Assembly: GCA_009809945.1 (NCBI GenBank)
Contig: WTPW01000609.1
Span: 217,784-281,783 of the forward strand
DNA: 64,000 nucleotides
DNA from: Gigaspora margarita
Taxonomy: Eukaryota > Glomeromycota > Glomeromycetes > Diversisporales > Gigasporaceae
Direction of reading: 5' to 3'
The translations under genes were made by a program, and so were the position numbers. The notes beneath the pieces were generated by a model. That model worked only from the letters and a program-made list of their open reading frames with translations. It had not been told where the DNA came from and searched no databases. Shown here piece after piece: positions 33,881-45,055 of this stretch (position 1 is its first letter; each line of letters begins with the position of its first letter).

Positions 33881-34616
33881 GCAATAATGAAATAAATAAG
33901 TACCTATATGCAAATAAAAAACAAGCATATACAAAAATACTAGTATCACAATAAATATAGATACTTATATAACAACTCCAAAATATATTTTCTTCAAGCA
34001 ATAGTGCCAATGCATAATAACCCAAAAAAAAACAGTACTAGTAAAAACAAAGTACCTGTACTAAAAATACTAAAGAAAAAACCACCAACAAAACAGCAAC
34101 AAAAAACATTATTAGTATACAAATATAGAAGTAAAAACAAATAAAAACTAATATTAAAAAAAAATACAATTTAATACCATATTTTTGCATAATAACACAC
34201 AGGGTAAAATTCCAATTTTTGGCACAAATTAAGCTTAATTCAGGCCAAGATTCGAAATAATGCTCATGAACATTATTATATGAAAATACAGTATAAGCAA
34301 AAGATATATATTTAATATATTATCCAACACTTTCGATGATTCCTTATACCAAATATTTAAAAAGACAATCTATAAAAACTCTATAGTAATTATATCCAAA
34401 TATAATATAACTTTACCAAGCTGCTATCAGGTACAAAGTCCATTTACTATATGTTCTGCTGAACTAAAATAGAGATAAAAGACAAATATTAGGCTTATAA
34501 ACAAGGCATCTTGGCAGGCTTTGGTACTATTGATTAAAGATATAGTAGGCAACCCCTGGATCTTTGTCAAGTTCTATGAATATAAAAGTAGAAGTAGATA
34601 CTTGGTTAGATATAAT
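33881..34616. other. A/T-rich DNA, fragment of the GCGAAATAACGCTC family
   Basis: ATTCGAAATAATGCTCATGA at 34,249-34,268 resembles the termini of the 15,795 element. Otherwise nothing is recognised. Confidence 0.4.
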
Positions 34617-34875
34617 TAGAGTTCCTCAAATTCAAATCAAATCAAATATTCGGCTTAGTTGAATTTGATTTGATTTGAAATTCTGAATTTGAATTTGATT
34701 TGAATTTGAAATTTTGAATTTGAATTTGATTTAAATTTGAAATTTTAATATTAATTTTTCAAATCAAATCAAATATTGCCAATTTGAATTTGAGTTATTT
34801 GAAAATCTTGGATTTGAATTTAATTTGAGTTCAAATATTTGATCAAATCAAATAAAATCAAATTGCAGAACTCTA
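34617..34875. mobile_element. hAT-like MITE built of TTTGA units, copy 3
   Basis: A 259-bp element with ends TAGAGTTCC and AGAACTCTA. Perfect 8-bp TSD GATATAAT (34,609-34,616 and 34,876-34,883). Same orientation and length as copy 2. The short plus-strand frame starting at 34,839 begins inside this element and is not a gene. Confidence 0.92.
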
Positions 34876-35216
34876 GATATAATATTCTATATAGTGTAAC
34901 TCTTATAGTCTTTTTATTAATTAGAAAGGTATCTACTAAATTGGATTCAAGATTACAAGCATATTTTGAGTTTCAAATTAAACAATTAATACAGTTACCT
35001 CTTTCTAATCTGAACCTCTCTAAACTGAACACTATTACACTCTTTCTAAACTAAACAAAATTATCTAGAACATTTGTAAATTTATTATAAAGTTCAGATT
35101 AGCCATATATAACCTTTTAAAAACTGAACTTTTTTAAATTTTTACATAGTAAAAAAAGCAGTCCTGGTAGTTTGGATTAGATAGAGTTGACTATAGTATG
35201 TAAGATGTTTTAGAAG
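34876..35216. other. Spacer between two hAT-like MITEs
   Basis: Contains a CTCTTTCTAAACTAAACA run and TCTGAACCTCTCTAAACTG (34,980-35,060). No protein-like frame. Confidence 0.45.
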
Positions 35217-35490
35217 TAGAGCTTGTGGCACAGAGGCACAGGTATACCTTTTGGGCATGCCTTTTAGCTGTTGGGCATGCCCAGTCATGTGACATAAATA
35301 TCATATCTAATTGGCTAGTATAGTTAGAAGTAATTGAAAGCATAGATAGTCAAGCAACATCAAAAAATGGAAAACAATTGTTTGATATTTTCTATACAAA
35401 AGGGCATGCCTATAGGCACAAGGGGCATGCTTCAACTCAAGGCATGCCCTTAGAGGCATGCCTAATTTTTTACCCATGCCTCAAACCCTA
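35217..35490. mobile_element. hAT-like MITE with GGCATGCC palindromes
   Basis: A 274-bp element with ends TAGAGCTTGTGGCAC and, inverted, TAGGGTTTGAGGCATG. Perfect 8-bp TSD TTTAGAAG (35,209-35,216 and 35,491-35,498). Six GGCATGC cores lie in the subterminal zones (35,257-35,283 and 35,402-35,462), several as the full palindrome GGCATGCC. They are much richer in G+C than the surroundings and probably transposase-binding sites. Confidence 0.92.
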
Positions 35491-35498
35491 TTTAGAAG

Positions 35499-38020
35499 CA
35501 ATTATTAGTGAAACTTCTTTGTAGAATATAATTTCTTTTTTTTTATATTCTTTATGAATTTAACTACAAATAACTAGCAGTGATCATCACTAGTATGTAA
35601 TTAGCCAATAATGATAAAACAAAAAAATTTTATTTCATTTACTTTAGAGTTAGGGCGAGACCTGGAATTTTAGCAAGATGTTAAATATATGCAAAATTTA
35701 TCAAGAAATTTTTTTTGCTAGAATGTCAAAGGTAGTTTTATAGACAAATTCTTGAGATATTGGCATTTTTTTAAAAAATACTTTATTTTTGTTACACAAA
35801 CTGATTTGCATATTACACCTGATCCTGCAAATAATTGGCTAATTACACATTGGTAATGATTACTGCCAGTTATAGTTAGTAAAATTCATTCTTTATATAT
35901 ATATATATATATTAGACCATATTGTTTTGTTGTTTTTTTATTTTTCTTTTTATTACATTTGATTTTACTTACGTTGTATAGTTTTTTATTTTTCTTATCC
36001 TCTTTTTTATTTTATACCCTTTTTACACTACTATTGTAGATGTTTTTTAGTTTTATTTATTTACAGATAGTAGTTAATTAACTGTTCTGCCAGAATCTAG
36101 ATTGAAAAAGTTTTTTAAAAAAGTATTTATAATGAGCTATAGATTTAAACTAGTGGTCTATTACTCAAAAGTTAGTATTAAACTTGGTCTATAGTAAGGC
36201 AAAATCTATACTAGCAGGTTAAAAATAGGTGCCTTTTAGCAACTGGATGAGATATTTTTTAGTTTTAAGGTTTTAAAAACCAGAAATAATATTATATTTA
36301 CAAATATAATTATTTTCTCTATCTAATAAATATAATTTAATGGTATGCTTTTCATTTATTTTTAATTACATATTCAAAGATTCCTAGTTCATTATAAACC
36401 TTTAGTTATAGTATTTTATATAAAGAGTATTATAATAAATTGGTATATTTTCTAGTATTTAGTACTAATGTAATCAGAATTGATTAAGATTTATACTATT
36501 CAATTCCTTTCACTTAGAGGAATTAAATAATATAAATTTTATCTGGATCTGATTATTGGATTACAAATTTCCAATTTGACACAATACTCCTTTTATCAAA
36601 ATACGCCTTTTTTCCTTATAGTGTATTTTGTATATTTAGCATATAGTTAAAATAGTATATATATACTACATGTATACTTATATAAAAGTTTGTATATTTC
36701 ATATCTTCTGTCATTCAACAAATATTTTCCTAGCAAAATTTATACCTTTTTGATAGCAGTATAAATCTTTTTACTATACTAGTTTTAAAAGATTTATTTG
36801 AATATGATCACTTTTTTGACTGTATCTAGTAGATACTTTATCTGTACCATACTAGAAAAGTATAGTTGGCAATTTGACAAAATTATGGAGTTGAATGCCA
36901 TAAAAATATGTTATTTTTGTTATAAAAACTAATATTTTGTTATTATTTTATAATAATTTATAAAATTTGGCAGTCATTTATTTGTCATAAAAAGTCATAT
37001 TTGTCATTTTGCCAACACTGTAAAAAAGTGTATATTCTTTTTTTTTTTAGGTTATCTTTTAAATTAATTAGTTTTTTTATTTTTAGATAGCTAGCTGTCT
37101 CTACAAATGGTAGGTAGATATTTATCTCTATAGATTATAAATAAATAGTTGGGTATCTGTGTGTTTCTATAGGTGAGTATTTTTGTAGACAGGTAGATGT
37201 CTTTGTTAGAATGAATAAGTAGCTTATTTCATTTTATTATTGCTTTTAATTTAAAAACAATAGGGTTGCTTTTACTTTTTCTAAAAATAAAGGTAGCTTA
37301 TTTTTAGAGTAGCATATTTTTTGGAAAACTATAGTAATTAATTATATAATTAAATATTTAAACAATAAAATATTCAATTTAACTAATTGCAAATTAAAAA
37401 GATTACAATAACTCAAATTAAATAATAAATTAATATAAGAATAAAAACTTAATTATATATATATTTATTAGTTATCTTTAGCTTTAAAATGTCTACTAAT
37501 ATATTGATTATTTATAAAGTATCAAAATCTGAAGAGAACTTTATTAAGAAAAAAACTAGAGTTCAAATTAATTCAAGTTTTTTTTTATAATATTAAAATT
37601 TGAGCAGGACAACAAAATATAATACTAATTTTTTTATTACAAACACTTTTTACTGAATTCTCTTTTTTTTCCTTCAGAATATTCTAAGCCATTATAAACA
37701 AATGCCCTTCACCTATTGAAAAACTTCTATCATATTCCATCTTTTTGACCTTCATTACACATCCCAATGATCAATGATATAAATAAACCTTGATCAACCC
37801 AATCTTCCTAGCAATTTCTTGTGATTTCCTTTACAGCTAACAAGCCAAATCTAGAAATAATCACAAGTGGGCTATCATGCATTAAGATCGGAGTAGTGTG
37901 ATCTTTCAATCACGCTTAAAGATTTTCCCAAGAAACCATGAGATCCAAATAAATAAATCAAACAATATCATAGAAGCTAATCCAAATTCAGAATAATGCT
38001 TCATGGAATTCTTTGTTGGA
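35499..38020. other. 2.5 kb of A/T-rich DNA without a recognised gene
   Basis: Includes a (TA)n run at 35,895-35,913 and GGTAGCTTATTTTTAGAGTAGC at 37,290, a scrap resembling the mariner-like MITE at 60,925. No protein-like frame on either strand. Confidence 0.5.
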
Positions 38021-38050
38021 CCAGCAGATTTTGATAATAAATAGATGCTG
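38021..38050 (-). pseudogene. Very short Sel1 scrap
   Basis: Minus-strand ASIYYQ followed by a frame change resembles the ASIYYLKSA part of the SLR repeats. Only about nine codons, so it could be chance. Confidence 0.3.
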
Positions 38051-38441
38051 TGGGTCCTACAGGGATAAATAATAATAAATAGTCATACAAATGAGAATAA
38101 ATAATTAGATAAGAAATAATTGTAAGATAGGTAACACAATAATAACAAATAATAAAATGAATAAAAATGGTAAGAACTAAAATGATAATCGAACGTAATT
38201 AGATATAAATTATGCAAACAGCAAAGGAAATCGGAAATTTTTAAACATCAGGGCTAACGGAGCATATTAATTACATGACTAATTGATCGTTATCCAATTA
38301 ACCAGTCAACATTGCAGAAGCGAACCGACAGACTCATGTGATATTGTCGATCAAACGCTGCCGTAAAAACAATTCGCCTGACAAAAACTCATGCTGATTC
38401 GGAATCCATAAAAATTCGATTTCAACGCACGACATATATAT
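38051..38441. other. 3' flank of SLR gene 3, distal part
   Basis: The right end (GATTCGGAATCCATAAAAATT at 38,397) matches the flank of SLR gene 2 at 21,399. No gene. Confidence 0.5.
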
Positions 38442-38660
38442 GGGCAACGTCAATAGAAATCAGGTAGATTAATATTTTTAACCTTAACTATCACCGCTCA
38501 TATCCTGAAGAATTATTATCACTTAGTAGTCAAAGGTTTTAAGTTTTCTTTAACTAATAAATTATGATAATAGCTTCGAAATTCATCAACATATGAGCTG
38601 TGAAAATTAAGTCATTAATTTATTTAAATGAATTTGCTTGATTTCTATTTACGGCAGCCC
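38442..38660. mobile_element. TIR MITE in the 3' flank of SLR gene 3
   Basis: A 219-bp insertion between ACATATATAT and ATATGTAAAATT. The ends GGGCAACGTCAATAGAAATC and, inverted, GGGCTGCCGTAAATAGAAATC match. The same flank beside SLR gene 2 (21,435-21,455) is uninterrupted. Confidence 0.8.
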
Positions 38661-38929
38661 ATATGTAAAATTGTGAACTAAAAACCTTCAAAGACGGGAG
38701 ATTACATAAAAAAATTTAGAACTATTCAAATATTCAGTTATTATATTGGTTAATCATATAAGCGAGATAAATAACAAAGAGAACAAGTTAACAATACTTT
38801 TAATGGTTAACATACATGTAATTACATTATGTAAAAAATTGAAAAATTGTGACATTGCAGTTATTATCGAAAACTAATTTTTTCTGAGTAATTTGCTATT
38901 TTAATTCTACAAATTTCAAGAAAGTTTAT
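38661..38929. other. 3' flank of SLR gene 3, proximal part
   Basis: Matches 21,450-21,700 (GAACTAAAAACCTTCAAAGA, TATAAGCGAGATAAAT). No gene. Confidence 0.6.
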
Positions 38930-39050
38930 TTCAACTAACTTTCCAAAATTATACTATCCAAATTGAAATATTGCAGATTTTTGTTATTAAAAAGAATTTC
39001 ATTATATCTAATCATTTCTTCTCTAATTTGATAATAATTTCCAAAGCAAC
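38930..39050 (-). pseudogene. Decayed Sel1 tail beyond SLR gene 3
   Basis: After the stop, the minus strand still shows SCFGNYYQIREEMIRYNEIL and QKSA with frame changes, the position of one more repeat. The corresponding tail of gene 2 reads INLGCSYQIRV. Confidence 0.6.
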
Positions 39051-40019
39051 TTATTTTATTAGCGTCATATTAGCATATTTTTGGTAATAAATATATGATT
39101 TATATTCATCCTTTTCAACACCAAGTCCATGAAGATACCAAAAACCAAGCTTTTTTATTTTGCTAACATTACCCATATTAGCAGATTTAAGATAATAAAT
39201 GGAAGCCTTATGTTCATCCTTTACGACACCAATTCCATAAAGATAACAATCCCCAAGATAGTTAATTCCACTAGCATTATCCATATCAGCAGATTTTTGA
39301 TAATAAATGAATGCCTTATGTTCATCCTTTTCAACACCAATTCCATTTCTATAACAATATCCAAGACAATTCATTCCTATAGCATGACCCATTTCGACTA
39401 ATTTTCTATAATAAATTAATGCCATATTAATATCTTTTTCAACACCAATTCCATCTCGATAACATTTACCAAGAGATTCAATTCCAAATGGATCACCCAT
39501 ATCAGCTGATTTTTGAAAATAAATGAAAGCTTTATTGTCGTTTTTTTCAATTCCTATTCCATGTTTATAACAAATACCGACATCAGCCATTCCATTAGAA
39601 TTTCCCAATTCAGCAGATTTTTGATAATTAATAAATGCTAAATGATTATCATTTTTAATCCATTTTCCACGACGATAACACATTCCAAGAATATGTTGAA
39701 TGATATAATTATTTTGAATAATAGGATTAGATTGATTTTTTAAACATAAATTGATTATTTCTTCTGGTTTTTGTTGCTTATTTGTCATATGTTGACCTAT
39801 CGAATAAAGAATTGAGGAATTATAATTTTCTTTCATAACTTCTTTATTATATAAATCACATAATTCTTCGACAATTCTGTTTAGAAAATCTTGTGAATTA
39901 TAAGATGACAAATCTGCTCGTTTTGAACTATTAACAACTTGATCTTTAACATTATAAATAGTGCTTTTTATTGAATGTTCTGTAGATGAATTATTGTAAA
40001 TGTTCTTTTTATTTGACAT
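39051..40019 (-). CDS. Sel1-like repeat protein (SLR gene 3)
   Basis: 322 residues, intronless, start MSNKKN with A at -3. The N-terminal region has SQDFLNRIVEELCDLYNKE, then KPEEIINLCLKNQSNPII. Six complete Sel1 units follow, the first with the motif CYRRGKWIKNDNH. The last ends in YANMTLIK. The sequence has no internal damage. The unit YLYGIGVVKDEHKASIYYLK is shared with gene 2 and with the broken copy 5. Predicted cytosolic, with no signal peptide or membrane segment. Partners are unknown. Confidence 0.92.
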   Translation of the reverse strand: MSNKKNIYNNSSTEHSIKSTIYNVKDQVVNSSKRADLSSYNSQDFLNRIVEELCDLYNKEVMKENYNSSILYSIGQHMTNKQQKPEEIINLCLKNQSNPIIQNNYIIQHILGMCYRRGKWIKNDNHLAFINYQKSAELGNSNGMADVGICYKHGIGIEKNDNKAFIYFQKSADMGDPFGIESLGKCYRDGIGVEKDINMALIYYRKLVEMGHAIGMNCLGYCYRNGIGVEKDEHKAFIYYQKSADMDNASGINYLGDCYLYGIGVVKDEHKASIYYLKSANMGNVSKIKKLGFWYLHGLGVEKDEYKSYIYYQKYANMTLIK

Positions 40020-40042
40020 AATATGTGATTAAAAGTACGTAT

Positions 40043-40049
40043 TTCAAGA
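40043..40049 (-). promoter_or_regulatory. CTTGAAA motif upstream of SLR gene 3
   Basis: About 25-30 bp before the ATG. Counterpart of the motif at 13,734. Confidence 0.4.
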
Positions 40050-40217
40050 ATGAATAAATTATTGACGGAAATTATATACTCAAGTACTTGTTGCACGAAT
40101 ATCTATACTAAATTTTTGTTGATTTGTCAGCTTTCCATATTTAGCGACTATTTGGCGGTGGGCTAATGATTGTAGCAAAGTGACTACAAAAAAAAAAAAA
40201 ACTTGAAAAAAGGCCGG

Positions 40218-40625
40218 TGTTACGATCGTTTTGGAGAGCTTGAGGAAAATTGTGCAGGTTTAGTTTAGTTCGATCGTGAACAAAAGTGATTAAGGTTAAA
40301 TGTTTAAAACGATAAACTAACAAACATAATTACGGGTTATAAGGTTTCTCTTTATTAATAAAATCAATACATCGGATTATTCAATAATACTAAATACTAT
40401 CGACAATCGTTAACTACTGATCTCCCACCATAAGCTGAAACTAAACACTTATATATATTTAATTCGTATGGGTATTTAATCACTCGATTGGAGATTCAAC
40501 ATTCGTTTTGAGATCACCCGGTTGGAGTTTTGATCACCCATTTGGATCTTTGATCATCCGACTATGCCACAAACTATGCCAAAATAAGCAAAACATAACG
40601 ATAAATTAATGATACTAGCATAACA
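40218..40625. mobile_element. Solo LTR candidate (TGTTACGATCG to TAACA)
   Basis: 408 bp, TG start and CA end, with a 4-bp TSD CCGG on both sides (40,214-40,217 and 40,626-40,629). It contains TATATATA (about 40,452). Its left end resembles those at 23,637 and 23,769. It lies in the 5' flank of SLR gene 3, about 200 bp from the start codon. The minus frame at 40,141-40,323 crosses its edge and is not a gene. Confidence 0.6.
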
Positions 40626-40629
40626 CCGG

Positions 40630-41775
40630 TAACTTCTAATCGATTTGTAAATTAAATATCACGTGACGTATATAAATTTTAAAAGGCTTTATTGGATCTC
40701 TATATTTCTGTATTTGTCATTAGGGTACTAAATAAAGTTCGAAACCGGTTTTATTTTTTATGTTAAAATTGGTTTCATTCAATTTTTAGTATAAGAAAAA
40801 TTAAACCGGTACCGTATTTAATGGTTTTGTTCTGTCATTCGGTCATGTTAATGAAAAATTTTGTGTCATATTAATGACGAAGATGATTCGTGTCGCATTT
40901 ATACTTCATAGATTCACATTGCATAGTACGTATGTACGTACCAATTGTCATTTAATTATGGATAGCTGAGATTGTAGCACATGACGATTCACAATTAAAT
41001 CAACTTATACTCTAACCATATCAGATACCAAACTATAATTAATAATGAACGATGAAAGATATTCATTTGAAGAACCTTTTGATGAAAATTTCTGACATCG
41101 ATATGAAACTCTTGACAAATAATTCGGCTAATAAAGTACAGTATTAAATTATAGTTAACACCTTTTCAATGGGTTTTATAATTAACTTTAGGTTTGTTTT
41201 TTCATTATTCAGGTAAATCTACCGATTCTTTAATGTTGGTAATTTGTAATTGGCAACGAACCTTTTTTTTTATTAAATCACTATTTGTTATAAAAAACTT
41301 AAACTGTTCAAAAACATGTTCATAGGATAGTTAACTTTTAATTTTTACTTTACACGAATCTGAATCTGACAATTTTATTGATTATTTTCCACCATAGACT
41401 TTTCAGAAGTTAAAGCTTTAATCTAGTAATGTCAAAAAAAAGAAGATAGATTAGAAAATGTGTAGATAGGACAACGCAAATAAAAAAAATTAACTTCACA
41501 TAGGCCAATTTGCCTATTTATGAAAGAGAAATCACAAAAGCCTAGACCTTATCGTCCGTTATTGGAATGTCATTTGACATAGGTTAGGTTTCGACTTTTT
41601 TCAATTAGTCTATTAAAAATTACTTATTTGATGAAACCGTCACGCAAGATAGGGTTGCATCAAATTTTCATATGATCCAAATTCCAATTAGTAATTAATT
41701 TAGTTTTACCTTTCACAAATTTTTATTGACCAATGAATTTATTATTTTTTTATCGTATTTGTTTGATACCACCCT
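40630..41775. other. Duplicated 5' flank of SLR gene 3
   Basis: Parallels 13,940-15,450 upstream of SLR gene 1, without the MITEs found there. A gene-3-specific stretch with AAACCGGT words (40,750-40,820) is probably another small insertion (CCGGTTTT, AAACCGG). Confidence 0.6.
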
Positions 41776-43309
41776 ATGGCAGATAGGGAATTGCAAAATT
41801 CCGAATCTAGTCTTAACTTTAGAGATTCAAGTACTGTACTGTACATACGTGTACACATATCTAATATGTACATTCGTATGACTGACGACTTTACTCAAAT
41901 ATCATGTAAAATTATAAAACTATGGTATCTTGGCATAATGGAAAACTCCCCGCACTTTATATTCTTTTGGATAAAATAATAAAATAGGTAAGATTACTAT
42001 AATCCTGGGTTTAAGTAAAAGTTAAATGTTAATTTTACAAGAATAAATTAATAATGAAATTACTTGAATGAATCGAGAAAGCCTTGGCCATTATTAGCCA
42101 ACATTCTAATTTTCTGTGTTCGAAATTAAACCATATGACATCAATTGTAGATGTGATAGTCCCTAACATTAGGAGTATTTTTTGTTAAATTTCATTGTTA
42201 TCAAGTATCAATATTTATTGTGATCATGAATAAAAATCATTGCGTAGCACCATAATATGTATACTGCGTTATTGTTTAATCCAATTAAACTTTAACAAAT
42301 TACCGAATACATATATAATGAATATATTTAAATGCGAATGAAATAAATAAAAGGTATTTAGAATGTTAACTATCCAAGAAATTAAACTGGTTATATTAAT
42401 GCATTAATTAATAATATGGTATAAAAGTTTTTATACTTATCCGTTATATTATTTATACATCACTTTACAAAATTATGATATGCCAAATATAACTGAGATT
42501 ATTTCAAGTATAAATCCAGAAATTATGATGATAGCAATAAAAACGAAAATGTTAAGGTTATTTATTCACATAACCTTGTGAAATTAAGCTTCAAATATGG
42601 GATGCGATGCATTAAAAAGCCATTTTTGTGTATAGCAGCCTTAGTAAATCAAATTTAAGTAATTATCTACAAATAGAAACACATAAATTTTCAATTAATA
42701 TCGATTAATATTTTGTGGTCTACTTAAAAATAATATAAAAATTGCAGATATCATATGATAAATTATGATCAGTGAAAATAGCAATTTTTCATAGTGAAAA
42801 ATAGGCGGCATTGCTTATTTTATTAAATTTAAAATTTGAAAAAAATAGAGCAATAAATAAGCTAATTAATAATGAATAAAGTAATTGAGTTGTAATTAAA
42901 TCACACCTTAATTTAAAAAAAAATTTTAAATTTTTTAAAAATTAAGGTTAGGTTAAAGGATATTATATATGTAAAATTGAGAATTAAAAAACTTTAATTT
43001 AAAAGCCTAAATTGGGGTTAAATAAAATTAAAAAAATTCCGTTGTTCAATTCGTAGTTTTATAAGCGAGTTATATAAAACTGGAGGGTAAATTGGTAATA
43101 CTTTTTGATGGCTTACTCTTATATTATGATGCAATAAAATCACAGAAAAATTGAAATTGCTATTTATATTGAAGACTAACTTTCTCTATACATTAGTGGT
43201 TTGGAATTTTACAAAATTCAAAAAAGTTTATTTCACGAGCTTCCCAAAATTATCAAGTTTTTGAATAATAATATTTCAATTCCACGTAGATAATTGTATC
43301 CAAATTAAA
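41776..43309. other. Intergenic DNA, 3' flank of SLR gene 4
   Basis: The 67-codon plus frame at 41,776-41,979 lies in DNA whose homologous stretch near 15,480 is not open, so no gene is called. 42,240-42,480 parallels 17,250-17,460. 42,960-43,240 parallels the 3' flanks of SLR genes 2 and 3. Confidence 0.55.
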
Positions 43310-43411
43310 CTATTGCAAATGAATAGTCCATTTCTGCTGATATTTGGCAAAAAAAAATTTCATTACATCCATTTATGTCAATTCCAATTCCACTTTCATA
43401 CCAAAGACTGC
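43310..43411 (-). pseudogene. Decayed Sel1 tail beyond SLR gene 4
   Basis: Directly after the stop, another frame reads SSLWYESGIGIDINGCNEIF and then a YQQK-like end, a recognisable extra repeat. Confidence 0.6.
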
Positions 43412-44599
43412 TCATTTTACAAGGGCCATATTAGCATGCTTTTGGTAATAAATATATGCTTTGTATTCATCTTTATCAACACCAATTCCATAAAAATAAT
43501 AATATCCAAGTCTTCCTATTCCGTTAAAATTACCCATATTGGCAGATTTTTGATAACAAATGAACGCGTTATGTTCGTTCTTTTCAACTCCAGTTCCATT
43601 TCGATAACATTCTCCAAGATAATACATTCCACTAGAACTACCCATATCTGCAGATTTTTGGTAATAACTGAACGCTTTATTTTTGTTCTTTTCAACTTTA
43701 ATTCCATGTTTATAACAATATCCAAGCCAGTTTATTCCACTAGCATCACCCATATCAGCAGATGTTTGAAAACAAATCAATGCCTTATGCTCATCTTTTT
43801 CAATACCAATTCCATCTTTATAACAATGTCCAAGATTTTTTATACCACGAGCATTACCTTTATCAGCAGATTTTTGATAATAAATAAATGCTTTATGTTC
43901 ATCTTTATCTACTCCAATTCCGTTTCGATAACTATGCCCAAGACTGTTCATTCCCATAGCATGACCCATTTCGGCTGATTTTCTATAATAAATCAATGCT
44001 TTATTGATGTCCTTTTTAACACCAATTCCTTCTCTATAACAATCACCAAGAGATTTGATCCCAAAAGGATCATTCATATCTGATGATTTTTGATAATAAA
44101 TTAAAGCTTTATAATAATCTTTTTCAACTCCGATTCCTCGTTTATAAGAATGACCAACATCACACATTCCATTAGAATTTCCCAACTCACTTGATTTTTG
44201 ATAATGAATAAAAGCTAGATAATTATCATTTTTAGCCCATTTTCCACGACGATAACACATTCCAAGAATATGTTGAATAATAGAATTCTTTTGAATAATA
44301 GGATTTGTTTTGTTACTTAAACATAAATTGATTATTTCTTCTGGTTTTTGATGCTTATTTTTCATATGTTTATCTATTGAGTAAATAACTGAATCATTAT
44401 AATTTTCTTTCAATGCTTCTATATTATACAAATCACATAACTCTTCAACAACTTTATTTAGAATTTCCTGTGAATCATTTAATGGTAAATCTACACGTTT
44501 TAAATTATTAACAATTTGATTTTTATCATCATTAGTTGTTCTCTTTATTGAACTTTCTGTAGATGACTTGTTATTTAACAAGTTTTTTTCGTTTGACAT
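43412..44599 (-). CDS. Sel1-like repeat protein (SLR gene 4)
   Basis: 395 residues, intronless, start MSNEKN with A at -3. The N-terminal region has SQEILNKVVEELCDLYNIE, then KPEEIINLCLSNKTNPII. Eight complete Sel1 units follow, to YQKHANMALVK. It is the largest intact copy. The first unit (CYRRGKWAKNDN) links it to gene 3. The antisense strand is also open for 221 codons, which is a by-product of the regular repeat and not a gene. Role as in the other SLR genes: protein-binding scaffold, partner unknown. Confidence 0.92.
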   Translation of the reverse strand: MSNEKNLLNNKSSTESSIKRTTNDDKNQIVNNLKRVDLPLNDSQEILNKVVEELCDLYNIEALKENYNDSVIYSIDKHMKNKHQKPEEIINLCLSNKTNPIIQKNSIIQHILGMCYRRGKWAKNDNYLAFIHYQKSSELGNSNGMCDVGHSYKRGIGVEKDYYKALIYYQKSSDMNDPFGIKSLGDCYREGIGVKKDINKALIYYRKSAEMGHAMGMNSLGHSYRNGIGVDKDEHKAFIYYQKSADKGNARGIKNLGHCYKDGIGIEKDEHKALICFQTSADMGDASGINWLGYCYKHGIKVEKNKNKAFSYYQKSADMGSSSGMYYLGECYRNGTGVEKNEHNAFICYQKSANMGNFNGIGRLGYYYFYGIGVDKDEYKAYIYYQKHANMALVK

Positions 44600-44631
44600 G
44601 ATATATTATTAAATTTAAATAAGTATGGTAA

Positions 44632-44638
44632 CTCAAGA
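44632..44638 (-). promoter_or_regulatory. CTTGAGT motif upstream of SLR gene 4
   Basis: About 33-39 bp before the ATG. Further up, TTACACAAATATTTTGTACTA matches the shared flank block of genes 1 and 3. Confidence 0.4.
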
Positions 44639-44934
44639 ACGTTCGTATATTCGAAAATGAAATTGTACAAATGATTGACAAGTTAATTATATAGTATTGC
44701 TTGTTACACAAATATTTTGTACTATTATATAATGCAGTAGGACCGTGAGAAATGAATAAAACAATCAAATATTTTTAAAGTAATAAACCTTATTTTTAGG
44801 GGTTTATATTATGTCAGAATTTCGTATTGAGTTAGTGTGCAATAAGTAGGTTCATCGACAAAATTTTTAGTTATTTGACAGTTTTTTTTAAAAAAAACAT
44901 GATATCTTATTGGAGTCGATTATTAGAGAAAGGC

Positions 44935-45055
44935 TGATTGGTGCATCTTTCACGGATCCACTGAGGTAAATACACACGTATAATAATACCTCGTTACCTG
45001 AAGGAAGGTGTTGCATATAAACGTACAGTTAACGCCGTGAAAGACGTTGCGTAAG
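44935..45055. mobile_element. Possible short TIR element
   Basis: Left GGTGCATCTTTCACGG and right CCGTGAAAGACGTTGCG are inverted over about 16 bp. No clear TSD. G+C higher than the neighbours. Confidence 0.45.

Noticed and set aside
41776-41979. 67-codon open frame starting MADRELQNSE
   Set aside because: The duplicated counterpart near 15,480 is not open and the sequence shows no domain.
43313-43978. 221-codon plus-strand open frame antisense to SLR gene 4
   Set aside because: It mirrors the 108-bp repeat of the sense gene, and similar antisense frames occur opposite the other SLR copies. No independent features.
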